Source: Alkalibaculum sporogenes
Lineage (GTDB): Bacteria; Bacillota; Clostridia; Eubacteriales; Alkalibacteraceae
Direction of reading: 5' to 3'
Assembly: GCF_009362815.1 (NCBI RefSeq)
Contig: NZ_WHNX01000009.1
Span: forward strand, 1 to 64,000
Length of the DNA stretch: 64,000 bases
Shown here: one piece after another, positions 24,906-33,005 of the stretch
Layout of the letters: each line of letters starts with the position of its first letter
How positions within the stretch are numbered: the stretch's first letter is position 1
Translations under genes and position numbers: made by a program
The notes under the pieces: model-generated
What the model was told of the DNA's origin: nothing
The model's input: the letters and a program-made list of their open reading frames with translations, nothing else
Database searches by the model: none

Positions 24906-26341
24906 TTGATCCCCTCCAAATCTATTTTTTCTAATACAACTAATTTCCCTGGATTTAGTATATTTTTATCGTCAAAGGCTAACTTTATTGATTGAAACAG
25001 TCGATACATCCTTTTTCCAATAAAATCTTCTAAGAATTCTAATCTACCATTTCCAATTCCATGTTCACCAGATAACTGGCCTCCTAATTCTTTTGAAAGT
25101 GCATACAATTCTTTTAAACAGGCAGTCGTATTTGATAACCATTGTTCATCTGATAATTGCTCATCTCGTAGTAGTTCTGTATGGATATTTCCATCTCCTG
25201 CATGTCCTACGGTAATTATGCGGATACCATATTTTTTACCAATGATCTTTGCCATTTTAACATAGTCTGCAATGCGTGCTCTTGGAACTACCACATCGCA
25301 TTCCTCCTGTGCAACACTATCTGCTTTCATCCCTTCAAGGACTGCTGCACGAACAGACCAAACTGAAGTGCTTCGCTCATCTGTATTGCAAATAAGTGCA
25401 TCTTTTGCGCCTGATTCGATACATATAGCGGATGCCTCGTTAATCATTTGTTCAATTTCTTTACGACTTGATCCATCAATCATAACAATTAGATACGCTT
25501 TTCCATTGCGATCAGGGAAAGATTTGTTCAAATGCTTTTCAACAATATCCAATAACTCTGCTTCTAAAAATTCAATGGCTGTAGGAATAAAGCTCATTTG
25601 CAATAACTTTGGTACAGTCTCAATACAGGCATTAATCTCATCATAGGGAACAATTATTGACCACGTATACTTTGGAGCAGGTATAAGTCGTAGAGTGACC
25701 TCTGTGAGAATACATAAAGTTCCTTCAGAACCAATGATAATATCCTTAATATCATAACCTGTAGTATTTTTTACCACATTAGATGAGAAATTTACAATCT
25801 CACCATCTGGTAAAACAGCTTCTATAGCTCGTACATAGTCTCGTGTTACACCGTATTTCACTGCACGCATTCCACCGGCATTAGTAATCACAGTACCTCC
25901 AATTGAAGCCGTACGCTCACCAGGATCAGGGGGATAAAAGAGTCCACCAGCTTGTGCTACTTCTGCGACTTCTGTCAATAGAGCGCCTGGCTCTACTGTT
26001 ATGGTTAAATTCTCATAATCTATCTGAGAAATTTTGTTCATTTTCATTAAAGAAAGCAGAATACCTCCGTATTTGCAAGTCGCTCCACCAGCTAATCCTG
26101 TACCTGCTCCTCTTGCCGTAACAGGTATATTGTTTTGGTATGCATAGCGCATCACTGTGGAAACCTCTTCTTTGTTTATTGCTTCGATATATAGATCAGG
26201 AGGAAATATCCCGTACTCAGGCATTTCGTCATGAAAATATTCTTTCTTAATACTCTCCTTGCGTGTAATACGGTTGGAGGGAAATAATGCTTCAAAATAT
26301 GTAATGTCGTCATCATTAATCTGATGATAGGGATATGGCAT
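24902..26341 (-). CDS. FAD-linked 2-hydroxyacid dehydrogenase, GlcD/LctD type
   Basis: This 479-residue flavoprotein oxidises a D-2-hydroxyacid such as lactate or glycolate. The PCMH-type FAD domain (about 40-220) contains VTARGAGTGLAGGATCKYGG and EPGALLTEVAEVAQ. The C-terminal domain has the metal/substrate motif TVGHAGDGNIHTELL and SGEHGIGNGRLEF. The gene lies 5 bases behind etfA, the arrangement of LctBCD of acetogens, where lactate oxidation by NAD+ is driven by reduced ferredoxin through electron confurcation. Lactate is the default substrate; another 2-hydroxyacid is possible. Confidence 0.9.
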   Translation of the reverse strand: MPYPYHQINDDDITYFEALFPSNRITRKESIKKEYFHDEMPEYGIFPPDLYIEAINKEEVSTVMRYAYQNNIPVTARGAGTGLAGGATCKYGGILLSLMKMNKISQIDYENLTITVEPGALLTEVAEVAQAGGLFYPPDPGERTASIGGTVITNAGGMRAVKYGVTRDYVRAIEAVLPDGEIVNFSSNVVKNTTGYDIKDIIIGSEGTLCILTEVTLRLIPAPKYTWSIIVPYDEINACIETVPKLLQMSFIPTAIEFLEAELLDIVEKHLNKSFPDRNGKAYLIVMIDGSSRKEIEQMINEASAICIESGAKDALICNTDERSTSVWSVRAAVLEGMKADSVAQEECDVVVPRARIADYVKMAKIIGKKYGIRIITVGHAGDGNIHTELLRDEQLSDEQWLSNTTACLKELYALSKELGGQLSGEHGIGNGRLEFLEDFIGKRMYRLFQSIKLAFDDKNILNPGKLVVLEKIDLEGIK

Positions 26342-26346
26342 CTTAT

Positions 26347-27537
26347 TTAGGCCTCCTTTTGCGTTTGAATGCGCTCTAATAACCGTGGTACGATTTCATA
26401 CAGATTATCCACAATGCAGTAATGGGCTATATTGAAAATTTGGGAATTGGGATCGTTATTAATCGCTATAATGCACTCTGAACCGTTCATACAAGATGAA
26501 AACTGAATTGCACCGGACACGCCACAAGTAATAATCAACTTAGGCTTTACAGTTCTCCCTGACAAACCAATCTGGTGTGCTGTATCTCCAAGGCCTGATT
26601 CAATCATAGGCCGAGTAAAGCATAGCTGACCACCCAGATTTTCTGCAAGCCCTTTCACTAAATTAAGTCCTTTTTCATCCTTGACTCCACGGCCAGCTAC
26701 AACAAGGATTTCCTCTTCCTCAATCATTTTTTTTCTATGTATAGATTTAATTCCACAAACCTTTATTCGCGATTGAGCTAAGTAATCTGTTACATTGCAG
26801 CGAACTACTTCTCCCACTGGGTTTTCAATTTTTTCAGCGCGTTCCATTACCTTATATCGCACCGTTGCAAACTGAGGTCTTGAATCCTCAACGAGTATTT
26901 GTGCCATAATGTTTCCACCGAATGCCGGGCGAATTTGAATAAGATCTGTGTTTTCACTCATGAGTAATTTAGTACAATCTGCCGTCAATCCTGTATGGAA
27001 ACGGGTCGACAACCTTGGTGAAAGTGACCTCCCTACAGATGTTGCACCAATTAGGACTACTGATGGCTTTAGCATTGCGATACAATCTGAAACAGCATCT
27101 GTATAGCAGTCTGCTTTGAAACCGTAAAATCCTTTGTGTTCATAGACAAATACCTTTTTCACACCGTAGGCAATTAATTTTTCAGCATTGTTCTCAGTAC
27201 CATCTGCTCCTACAATAACAGCATAAACATCAAACCCTACTATAGCAGCAAGTCGATGTGCTTCACCAATTAGTTCAAAAGCAACAGGATGAATGTCACC
27301 ATGATCTTGTTCAATATAAACTAAGATACCATTCCATTCACTCTTATCAACCACACCAGCCTTTTGTTCAAAGGATATGGCTTCCGCTGAGCAAACCTTT
27401 ACACATACACTGCACATTCTGCAGGCGTCATTTACTTCGATTCCATTTTTGCCCATACATAACGCATTGAAGGGACATTTTTCGATGCATTCACGGCACA
27501 AAATACACTTATTTACATCAAAATGTATAAAATTCAT
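26347..27537 (-). CDS. etfA: Electron transfer flavoprotein alpha subunit with N-terminal 2[4Fe-4S] ferredoxin domain
   Basis: This 396-residue protein carries two CxxCxxCxxxC motifs within its first 55 residues (CILCRECIEKC and CRMCSVCVKVC), a bacterial ferredoxin domain with two clusters. The remainder is EtfA, with the C-terminal FAD-binding part (VAGRGVKDEKGLNLVKGLA, GLSGRTVKPKLIITCGVSG). The fused ferredoxin gives a route for electrons to or from free ferredoxin, which marks bifurcating Etf and not the beta-oxidation type. It lies 15 bases behind etfB, before the dehydrogenase. Confidence 0.92.
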   Translation of the reverse strand: MNFIHFDVNKCILCRECIEKCPFNALCMGKNGIEVNDACRMCSVCVKVCSAEAISFEQKAGVVDKSEWNGILVYIEQDHGDIHPVAFELIGEAHRLAAIVGFDVYAVIVGADGTENNAEKLIAYGVKKVFVYEHKGFYGFKADCYTDAVSDCIAMLKPSVVLIGATSVGRSLSPRLSTRFHTGLTADCTKLLMSENTDLIQIRPAFGGNIMAQILVEDSRPQFATVRYKVMERAEKIENPVGEVVRCNVTDYLAQSRIKVCGIKSIHRKKMIEEEEILVVAGRGVKDEKGLNLVKGLAENLGGQLCFTRPMIESGLGDTAHQIGLSGRTVKPKLIITCGVSGAIQFSSCMNGSECIIAINNDPNSQIFNIAHYCIVDNLYEIVPRLLERIQTQKEA

Positions 27538-27552
27538 ATAATAATCCCCTCA

Positions 27553-28341
27553 TTAAATTATTTTTTGATTTTTAAGTAATTCAAATATACTATCTGCTTT
27601 TTCTATACTAGTTCCATTAATGTATTCCTGTCCATCAGAAGATTCAGGCTGAAACATTTTTTCCACCTTTGTTGGCGAACCGATTAGCCCATAACGGGTC
27701 ATGTTTTTATCAGAAAGATCCTTAAATGAGATAAAGCGAATATTTTTATTAGCTGTAGCAAGTCCTAGACGATAAGATGGTAATCGAGGGACAAATATAT
27801 CTTTATCAACAGTTATCAAACAAGGAAATTTCATCTCAGATTCTTGTATAAAGCTACCTGTCTTTTGAATGACAGAAATTAGATCTGTCGTAACCCTTTC
27901 AATATTACTAACCCAAGCAACATGTGGAATTCCCATATGCTCTGCAATTGCAGGTCCTATTTGAGCAGTATCTCCATCCGTTGTTTGTTTACCGCATATG
28001 ATAAGATCTGCTCCACCTAAAAGGCGTATTCCCTGAAACAATGTAAAGGATGTAGCCAAGACATCTGACCCTGCAAACTTTGGATCAGACATAACTACTG
28101 CTTCATCGACCCCCATCATATATGCATCACGCATCATCTCTTCTGTCTGTTGTGGTCCCATTGTTAAAGCAGTTACGCTGCCTCCTACTTGTTCACGTAT
28201 GCGTAAAGCAGCTTCTATAGCATATAGATCGTATGGATTGGTCTTAGCATTCTGACCGATCCGTTTGAGTGTACCACTTTCTGCATCAACTTCAACCTTC
28301 ATAGTAGCAGGAACCTGCTTAATACAAACGATAATTTTCAT
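27553..28341 (-). CDS. etfB: Electron transfer flavoprotein beta subunit
   Basis: This 262-residue EtfB has the start MKIIVCIKQVPATMKVEVD and the nucleotide-loop motif CGKQTTDGDTAQIGPAIAEH, both typical of the family. In bifurcating complexes the beta subunit holds the FAD that splits the electron pair and binds NAD. It is the first gene of the etfB-etfA-glcD-ykvI operon. The 349 bases upstream (28342-28690) are very AT-rich; apart from the TRAP terminator I can name no promoter with confidence. Confidence 0.93.
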   Translation of the reverse strand: MKIIVCIKQVPATMKVEVDAESGTLKRIGQNAKTNPYDLYAIEAALRIREQVGGSVTALTMGPQQTEEMMRDAYMMGVDEAVVMSDPKFAGSDVLATSFTLFQGIRLLGGADLIICGKQTTDGDTAQIGPAIAEHMGIPHVAWVSNIERVTTDLISVIQKTGSFIQESEMKFPCLITVDKDIFVPRLPSYRLGLATANKNIRFISFKDLSDKNMTRYGLIGSPTKVEKMFQPESSDGQEYINGTSIEKADSIFELLKNQKII

Positions 28342-28633
28342 TGTTTTTCAGCCTTTCGTATTTAAGATGAAATAAATAATTAGTACACTTTAAATTTGTT
28401 TTATCATATTAAATGCTAAATTACTTAATATGGATTTCACACAATAATAAGAATAAGAATATCATATTATCTTTGTTTTTACAATTATATATAATCGTCA
28501 CAATCATTATTTTAACTATGTATTATAAAGAAAAATTTAGAATATATCTATCAAAATGAAACAGATAAGCATAAAATTATAGCCGTTTTATACAGGTAAA
28601 AAGACACGATAAGGTAATAATAGAAATCGCTAA

Positions 28634-28667
28634 AAAAAGATGTAGCTAGAAAACTACATCTTTTTAA
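28634..28667. terminator. Terminator behind the second TRAP operon
   Basis: AAAAAGATGTAG (28634-28645) and CTACATCTTTTT (28654-28665) form a perfect 12-bp stem with A-runs and T-runs on either side, so it works in both directions. It ends the minus-strand TRAP transcript that stops at 28691 and separates it from etfB. Confidence 0.85.
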
Positions 28668-28690
28668 TATTTCAAAATAATGTTATTAGG

Positions 28691-29998
28691 TTATTTCATT
28701 AAACTTGGTAAAAATAATACTATGTCTGGGAAAAGAGTGACCAGTATTCCTGCTGCTATCAAAGTGAACCAAAAGGGTATTACTGCTTTGAAAACTTTAG
28801 CTGGTGCAACTTTGGTGATGGAGGCAACAACTAGGGAAACAACTCCTACTGGAGGAGTAAGTAGGGCAATAAGTAACATAATTACTGTCATAACACCAAA
28901 CCATACACCGTCATATCCTAAAGTGATAACGATAGGATATACAATTGGAGTCATGATTACAAGTATTGCCATAGCATCCATAAAGGCGCCCATGACAAGG
29001 TAGATTGCAAATATGGCCATTATAACTAGAAAAGGTGTTACATCCATAGTAGTCAGCATTGTGGTCAGATAGATTGGTATACGACTTATTGAAAGGAAGG
29101 TACCAAACATTTTTCCGCCTACCATAATAAGAAATGTCATGGCAGTAATTCTTGTAGCCTGAATCATGGCGCCACTAAAAGCTTTCCAAGTAAGTCGTTT
29201 CATTGCAATTGCAGCAGCAAATGAAAGGAAAGTTCCAACAGCACCTGCTTCAGTAGGAGTGAACCACCCCATATAAATTCCGCCCATACTAATTAAAAAT
29301 ATAGTAGGTATGGCCCAAACCGTTTTAAGTAATCCCCAAGTCATCTTTGTTTTTTTACGAGCTACTACAGGTGCTAAATGAGGCTTAAATTTCAAAGTAA
29401 TAGATACTGTGAGCATTAGCATAATAGTAGTCATAATTCCAGGAATAATCCCGGCTATTAGGAGGCCTCCTATGGTTTCTTCTGTCAAAGCACCATAGAT
29501 TACCAATGTGGAACTAGGAGGTATAAGTATACCTAGAGTTCCGCCAACTGCTGCGCAACCTGCGGCTAAGCCTTCATCGTATTTGTATTTTCGCATTTCA
29601 TCTACAGAAACACTGGCAATAGTAGATGCAGTAGCAACAGCTGAACCTGAGACAGCAGAAAAAAGTGCGCTTGCTCCTAATGTAGCCATGGCCATGCCTC
29701 CTCTGACCCTTCCAAGTAAAACGTCAAAGAGTTGGTAAAGTTCTCCACCTAGATTTGCATGAGATAGAACCATTCCCATCAAAACAAAGAGAGGTATTAC
29801 GCTTAATGTATAGCTTTTGGCGTTAACGAAAGCATCTGCTCCGAGTTTAGCCAAAGCTCCTTCTGGTGAAACAATTAAAGAATAACCCAAGAGAGATACA
29901 GCGATCATTCCTATTCCTACAGGTATACGAAACGCTAATAATAGCAATAATAGTATAATTCCTAAAACTCCAATTAATTCAGGTGACATGTTACTCAT
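28691..29998 (-). CDS. dctM: TRAP transporter large permease, DctM family
   Basis: This 435-residue protein with about 12 hydrophobic segments has the family motifs SALFSAVSGSAVATASTIASV, LGILIPPSSTLVIYGAL, FTPTEAGAVG and LLTPPVGVVSLVVAS. It is the channel subunit of the second TRAP importer in this window and is clearly diverged from the protein at 3123, so the two systems carry different substrates. Its start overlaps dctQ by 8 bases. Confidence 0.93.
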   Translation of the reverse strand: MSNMSPELIGVLGIILLLLLLAFRIPVGIGMIAVSLLGYSLIVSPEGALAKLGADAFVNAKSYTLSVIPLFVLMGMVLSHANLGGELYQLFDVLLGRVRGGMAMATLGASALFSAVSGSAVATASTIASVSVDEMRKYKYDEGLAAGCAAVGGTLGILIPPSSTLVIYGALTEETIGGLLIAGIIPGIMTTIMLMLTVSITLKFKPHLAPVVARKKTKMTWGLLKTVWAIPTIFLISMGGIYMGWFTPTEAGAVGTFLSFAAAIAMKRLTWKAFSGAMIQATRITAMTFLIMVGGKMFGTFLSISRIPIYLTTMLTTMDVTPFLVIMAIFAIYLVMGAFMDAMAILVIMTPIVYPIVITLGYDGVWFGVMTVIMLLIALLTPPVGVVSLVVASITKVAPAKVFKAVIPFWFTLIAAGILVTLFPDIVLFLPSLMK

Positions 29999-30473
29999 CC
30001 TCTCCTTCCGATTTATTGAATGTGAATAAGGATGAAATTAGTGACAATAAAAAACAAATAGAACCTATAACTGCAAAAATTACTACTGGATACAAAGGTA
30101 TGCTTAGTACTGAGGTTACGTAATTTCCAGACTGCATACGAATACCATATAAATACAATCTCCAAGTCATGAGTATGGATATAACTATGGATAATATAAT
30201 TCCAAATTCATATACTATAAATCTTAATTTCTTTGGAAATTTTGTATAAAGCAAATCGATAACCACGTGGTCGTCTCTGTGTTGGGCATAACCGAGCCCA
30301 AAAAAAACAATCAAAACAAGAGCTAATTCAGTTATCTCATAAGTTCCTCTTACAGGTTTGTTCAATAGATATCTTCCAGCGACATCTAATACTGTCCAAA
30401 TTGTTAAAATAAACATTATTGTTGCACTTATATAGGATGCAATACGGTTAATTGTCATAGATATTTTCTGCAT
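29991..30473 (-). CDS. dctQ: TRAP transporter small permease, DctQ family
   Basis: This 160-residue, four-helix membrane protein has the DctQ-like segments GRYLLNKPVRGTYEITEL and VVIDLLYTKFPKKLR. It is normally co-transcribed directly behind dctP, but here 570 bases separate it from dctP. That space holds a hairpin and three tandem copies of a structured repeat, so expression of the permease pair may depend on read-through across them. Confidence 0.9.
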   Translation of the reverse strand: MQKISMTINRIASYISATIMFILTIWTVLDVAGRYLLNKPVRGTYEITELALVLIVFFGLGYAQHRDDHVVIDLLYTKFPKKLRFIVYEFGIILSIVISILMTWRLYLYGIRMQSGNYVTSVLSIPLYPVVIFAVIGSICFLLSLISSLFTFNKSEGEDE

Positions 30474-30532
30474 TTATATACTCTCCTTAAAAGATATAAT
30501 GATACCAAAACAATGCTGTATGTTCATAAACA

Positions 30533-30984
30533 ACTACGAGAAACTCGCTGTGCTCCTTTCTCTCTACGCGGACAGTCGCCAAATGAAAACAAATTTTCAT
30601 TTGTTATTTTGTCAAATCAGCCAAATTGGCAAGCCATTTGTCTGGTTTCTCAAAATAACTATCCTAGAATTATCCGAGAAACTCGCTGTGCTCCTTTCTC
30701 TCTACGCGGACAGTCGCCAAATGAAAACAAATTTTCATTTGTTATTTTGCCAAATCAGTCAAATCGGCAAGCCATTTGTCTGGTTTCTCAAAATAACTAA
30801 CCTAGACTTATCCGAGAAACTCGCTGTGCTCCTTTCTCTCTACGCGGACAGTCGCCAAATGAAAACAAGTTTTCATTTGTTATTTTGTCAAATCAGCCAA
30901 ATCGGCAAGCCATTTGTCTGGTTTCTCAAAATAACTATAAGCGAAAATTTCTTTTCGCTTGGCTCATTGTCTTCGCGATAATAT
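30533..30984 (-). repeat. Dispersed structured repeat, copy B, with its right part tripled at a 138-bp period
   Basis: Read on the minus strand, the block starts with ATTATCGCGAAGACAATG as in copy A (1245-1432), then a hairpin AAGCGAAAA/TTTTCGCTT (30939-30960). It continues into three near-identical 138-bp units whose equivalent points lie at 30537, 30675 and 30813. Each unit begins GAGAAACCAGAC, contains the hairpin AAATGAAAA/TTTTCATTT and a GGCGACTGTCCGCGTAGA block, and ends GAGTTTCTC, so GAGAAAC and GTTTCTC can close an outer stem. Because 138 is divisible by three, frames run open through the block on the plus strand; these are not genes. Confidence 0.85.
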
Positions 30985-31019
30985 AATAGCGCTGCATGAT
31001 ATTTGCAAACAGCGCTATT
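30985..31019 (-). terminator. Hairpin behind the second dctP gene
   Basis: AATAGCGCTG (30985-30994) and CAGCGCTATT (31010-31019) form a 10-bp stem 27 bases behind dctP. On the minus strand it is followed by ATATTATCGCG with only a weak T-run. It could be a partial terminator that favours dctP over dctQM, or the outer hairpin of the adjacent repeat, since copy A also has a GCGCT hairpin in this place. Confidence 0.6.
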
Positions 31020-31045
31020 GCTATACTATTTAATTGTTTAAAATG

Positions 31046-32113
31046 TTATCTCAAATCGTCTACAATTTGTACCATTAAATCATATGCGGTTTTATATTTA
31101 GGATTTGAAGATGTCCATTCTTCTACTATTGGAGCCAATATTGAATCCCATTGTGTTTTAACATCATCTGGTACTTCGTATATTTCTACTCCTCCGTCTA
31201 GTGCTAATTCGAAACCTGTATCTAATCCGTGGTTGTAAACTTCACCGGCTTTTTCTGCCATGTATTCACCACTTAATTTTGAGATTAAATCTTGGTCTTC
31301 TACAGATAGGCTGTCCCACTTATCCTTATTTAAGAATAATACCTGAGGGGAGACGAACATGTGAAGTCCTTCTGTTGCATGGGTTATAACCTCGTGTAAA
31401 CGGTATGATTCGATAGTTGAAGATCCTATAGCAATACCGTCGATGATACCTCTCTCTAAGTTGTCATACATATCGGGAGCTGCCATACCTACTGGTACAG
31501 CACCAAGTTTCGTTAACATTTTTTCTTGCATCGGTCCGGCAAATCTTACTCTCATTCCTGACATATCTTCAGGTTTTTGAACGAGTTTCTTAGACATTAC
31601 TTCTCCTGGATCCGTAACCCAGAAACTAAGTACTTTAACTTCTGAATACTCTTCTTGTAAGTCAGGACTTTGTTCAAGAAGTCTCCACAATGCGACAGAT
31701 CCTTCTGTTGCGGAGTTTACAATGAAAGGAAGCTCAACTACCTCTGTCAAAGGATAACGACCGGCAGTATATCCTTGAAGTGTCCAACCGATATCAAAGG
31801 AACCTGCAATTACATCTTCATATACGGATGCGGCACTTGTTATTGCAGCTGCTGGAATAATGGTTAATGTAATTCTTCCACTACTTTCCTCTTTTAATGC
31901 TTCTGCAAAAGGTTCTAGTATTGCTGTACTAATTGGATGTTGTCCAGAGAAGGGATGTCCCATTACCAGTTCAATTTTTTCACCAGCGTTTTCATTACCT
32001 TCATTTTCATTTGAAGAAGAGGAACAAGCTGTAACTACACTTAACATGGATAATATCAGCAGTAGTGATATTATAATCCACATGCGTTTTCTTTTGCTTC
32101 CCAATAATTTCAT
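31046..32113 (-). CDS. dctP: TRAP transporter solute-binding protein, DctP family
   Basis: This is a 355-residue lipoprotein. The signal peptide (about 1-29) ends in a lipobox before Cys30 (SVVTAC), followed by a Ser/Asn/Glu linker. The mature domain has the DctP pattern, with the conserved Arg in SGMRVRFAGPM that usually salt-bridges a ligand carboxylate, and LERGIIDGIAIGS. The RBS is AAGGAGG. It is transcribed from a consensus promoter at 32279-32251. The operon ends just before a 2-hydroxyacid dehydrogenase operon on the same strand, which suggests a 2-hydroxycarboxylate substrate. Confidence 0.92.
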   Translation of the reverse strand: MKLLGSKRKRMWIIISLLLILSMLSVVTACSSSSNENEGNENAGEKIELVMGHPFSGQHPISTAILEPFAEALKEESSGRITLTIIPAAAITSAASVYEDVIAGSFDIGWTLQGYTAGRYPLTEVVELPFIVNSATEGSVALWRLLEQSPDLQEEYSEVKVLSFWVTDPGEVMSKKLVQKPEDMSGMRVRFAGPMQEKMLTKLGAVPVGMAAPDMYDNLERGIIDGIAIGSSTIESYRLHEVITHATEGLHMFVSPQVLFLNKDKWDSLSVEDQDLISKLSGEYMAEKAGEVYNHGLDTGFELALDGGVEIYEVPDDVKTQWDSILAPIVEEWTSSNPKYKTAYDLMVQIVDDLR

Positions 32114-32225
32114 AAAATACCTCCTTATATTATGTCAAAGATTCAGAATACATTATTGACCAAGCTGATTAATTTTGATATTATAAAGTATTAGAAAATT
32201 ATAAAAAAATACACATGCATATAAA

Positions 32226-32235
32226 TTGTATACAT
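32226..32235. promoter_or_regulatory. Operator-like palindrome TTGTATACAT before dctP
   Basis: TGTATACA (32227-32234) lies about ten bases downstream of the predicted start site of the second TRAP operon, within ATTGTATACATT. TNGTATACNA-type palindromes are used by several FCD-type GntR regulators of carboxylate genes. No GntR gene is adjacent, so the regulator would be encoded elsewhere, possibly at 390. Confidence 0.45.
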
Positions 32236-32250
32236 TAGGGATTATTCAAT

Positions 32251-32279
32251 ATTATACATTCTACATATTTGCTTGTCAA
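32251..32279 (-). promoter_or_regulatory. Consensus sigma-70 promoter of the second TRAP operon
   Basis: On the minus strand TTGACA (32279-32274) and TATAAT (32256-32251) are separated by exactly 17 bases. Transcription would start near 32244, giving a leader of about 130 bases before the dctP ATG. Confidence 0.85.
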
Positions 32280-32338
32280 GATGATTCAATATTTTCAGGA
32301 AATTGTAAAAAAAATACAGGAGAAAGAAGTGAAAATAT

Positions 32339-33004
32339 ATGGCTGTTATTTTAGTGGCAGAGGATGAAAGGAGTATGCAGGATATTATTGTGGAATATAT
32401 GAAACGAGGTGGTCATTCCTGCATTACAGCAGACGATGGAATAGATGCCATAACGATATTAAAAAAAAATCCTGTGGATTTAGCAATTTTGGATATTATG
32501 ATGCCTCATTTGGACGGTTTTTCAATCTGCAAGTTGGCAAGGGAAATGTATAATATTCCTATAATATTTCTCACGGCAAAGGGGGACGAGGAGGACAAAT
32601 TAAAGGGATATGAATATGGTGCGGACGATTATATGACAAAGCCTTTCAGTCCAAAAGTATTGTTGGCAAAAGTAAATGCCTTACTGCGTCGTTCTTCCAT
32701 TACAGCCCCGCAAAATGCTTTAAATGCAGGGGAGATTGTTCTGATTCCATCATCACATATGGTTATTGTCAACGGTAATGACGCCCTGCTGACGCATAAA
32801 GAGTTCGAGTTGCTATGCTTCTTTATGCAAAACAAAAATCAAGTGTTTTCACGGGAACAGCTCTTAAACCGTGTTTGGGGATATGATTTTGAGGGAAATA
32901 CCCGAACGATAGACACCCATATAAAAACGTTGCGTAAGAAGTTAGGCGATGAGGGACGGCGTATTGTAACGCTTATCCGTTCAGGCTATAAGTTTGAGGT
33001 GTGA
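32339..33004 (+). CDS. Response regulator, OmpR/PhoB family
   Basis: This 221-residue protein has a receiver domain (about 1-115) with Asp52 in LAILDIMMPHLDG as phosphorylation site, acidic pair Glu8-Asp9, and Lys in YMTKPFSP. A winged-helix DNA-binding domain (about 128-220) contains LTHKEFELLCFF and TIDTHIKTLRKKLG. The stop lies one base before the start of the partner kinase. The likely targets are the ABC exporter genes that follow. Confidence 0.93.
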   Translation: MAVILVAEDERSMQDIIVEYMKRGGHSCITADDGIDAITILKKNPVDLAILDIMMPHLDGFSICKLAREMYNIPIIFLTAKGDEEDKLKGYEYGADDYMTKPFSPKVLLAKVNALLRRSSITAPQNALNAGEIVLIPSSHMVIVNGNDALLTHKEFELLCFFMQNKNQVFSREQLLNRVWGYDFEGNTRTIDTHIKTLRKKLGDEGRRIVTLIRSGYKFEV

Positions 33005-33005
33005 A

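Noticed and set aside
26347-28341. Etf of fatty-acid beta-oxidation
   Set aside because: The two ferredoxin clusters in EtfA and the directly following GlcD-type dehydrogenase mark the bifurcating type; no acyl-CoA dehydrogenase is near.
30499-30981. 160-residue plus-strand frame with a 46-residue peptide repeat
   Set aside because: It is the antisense reading of three 138-bp DNA repeats (138 is divisible by three); the RNA-like inverted repeats explain the sequence better.
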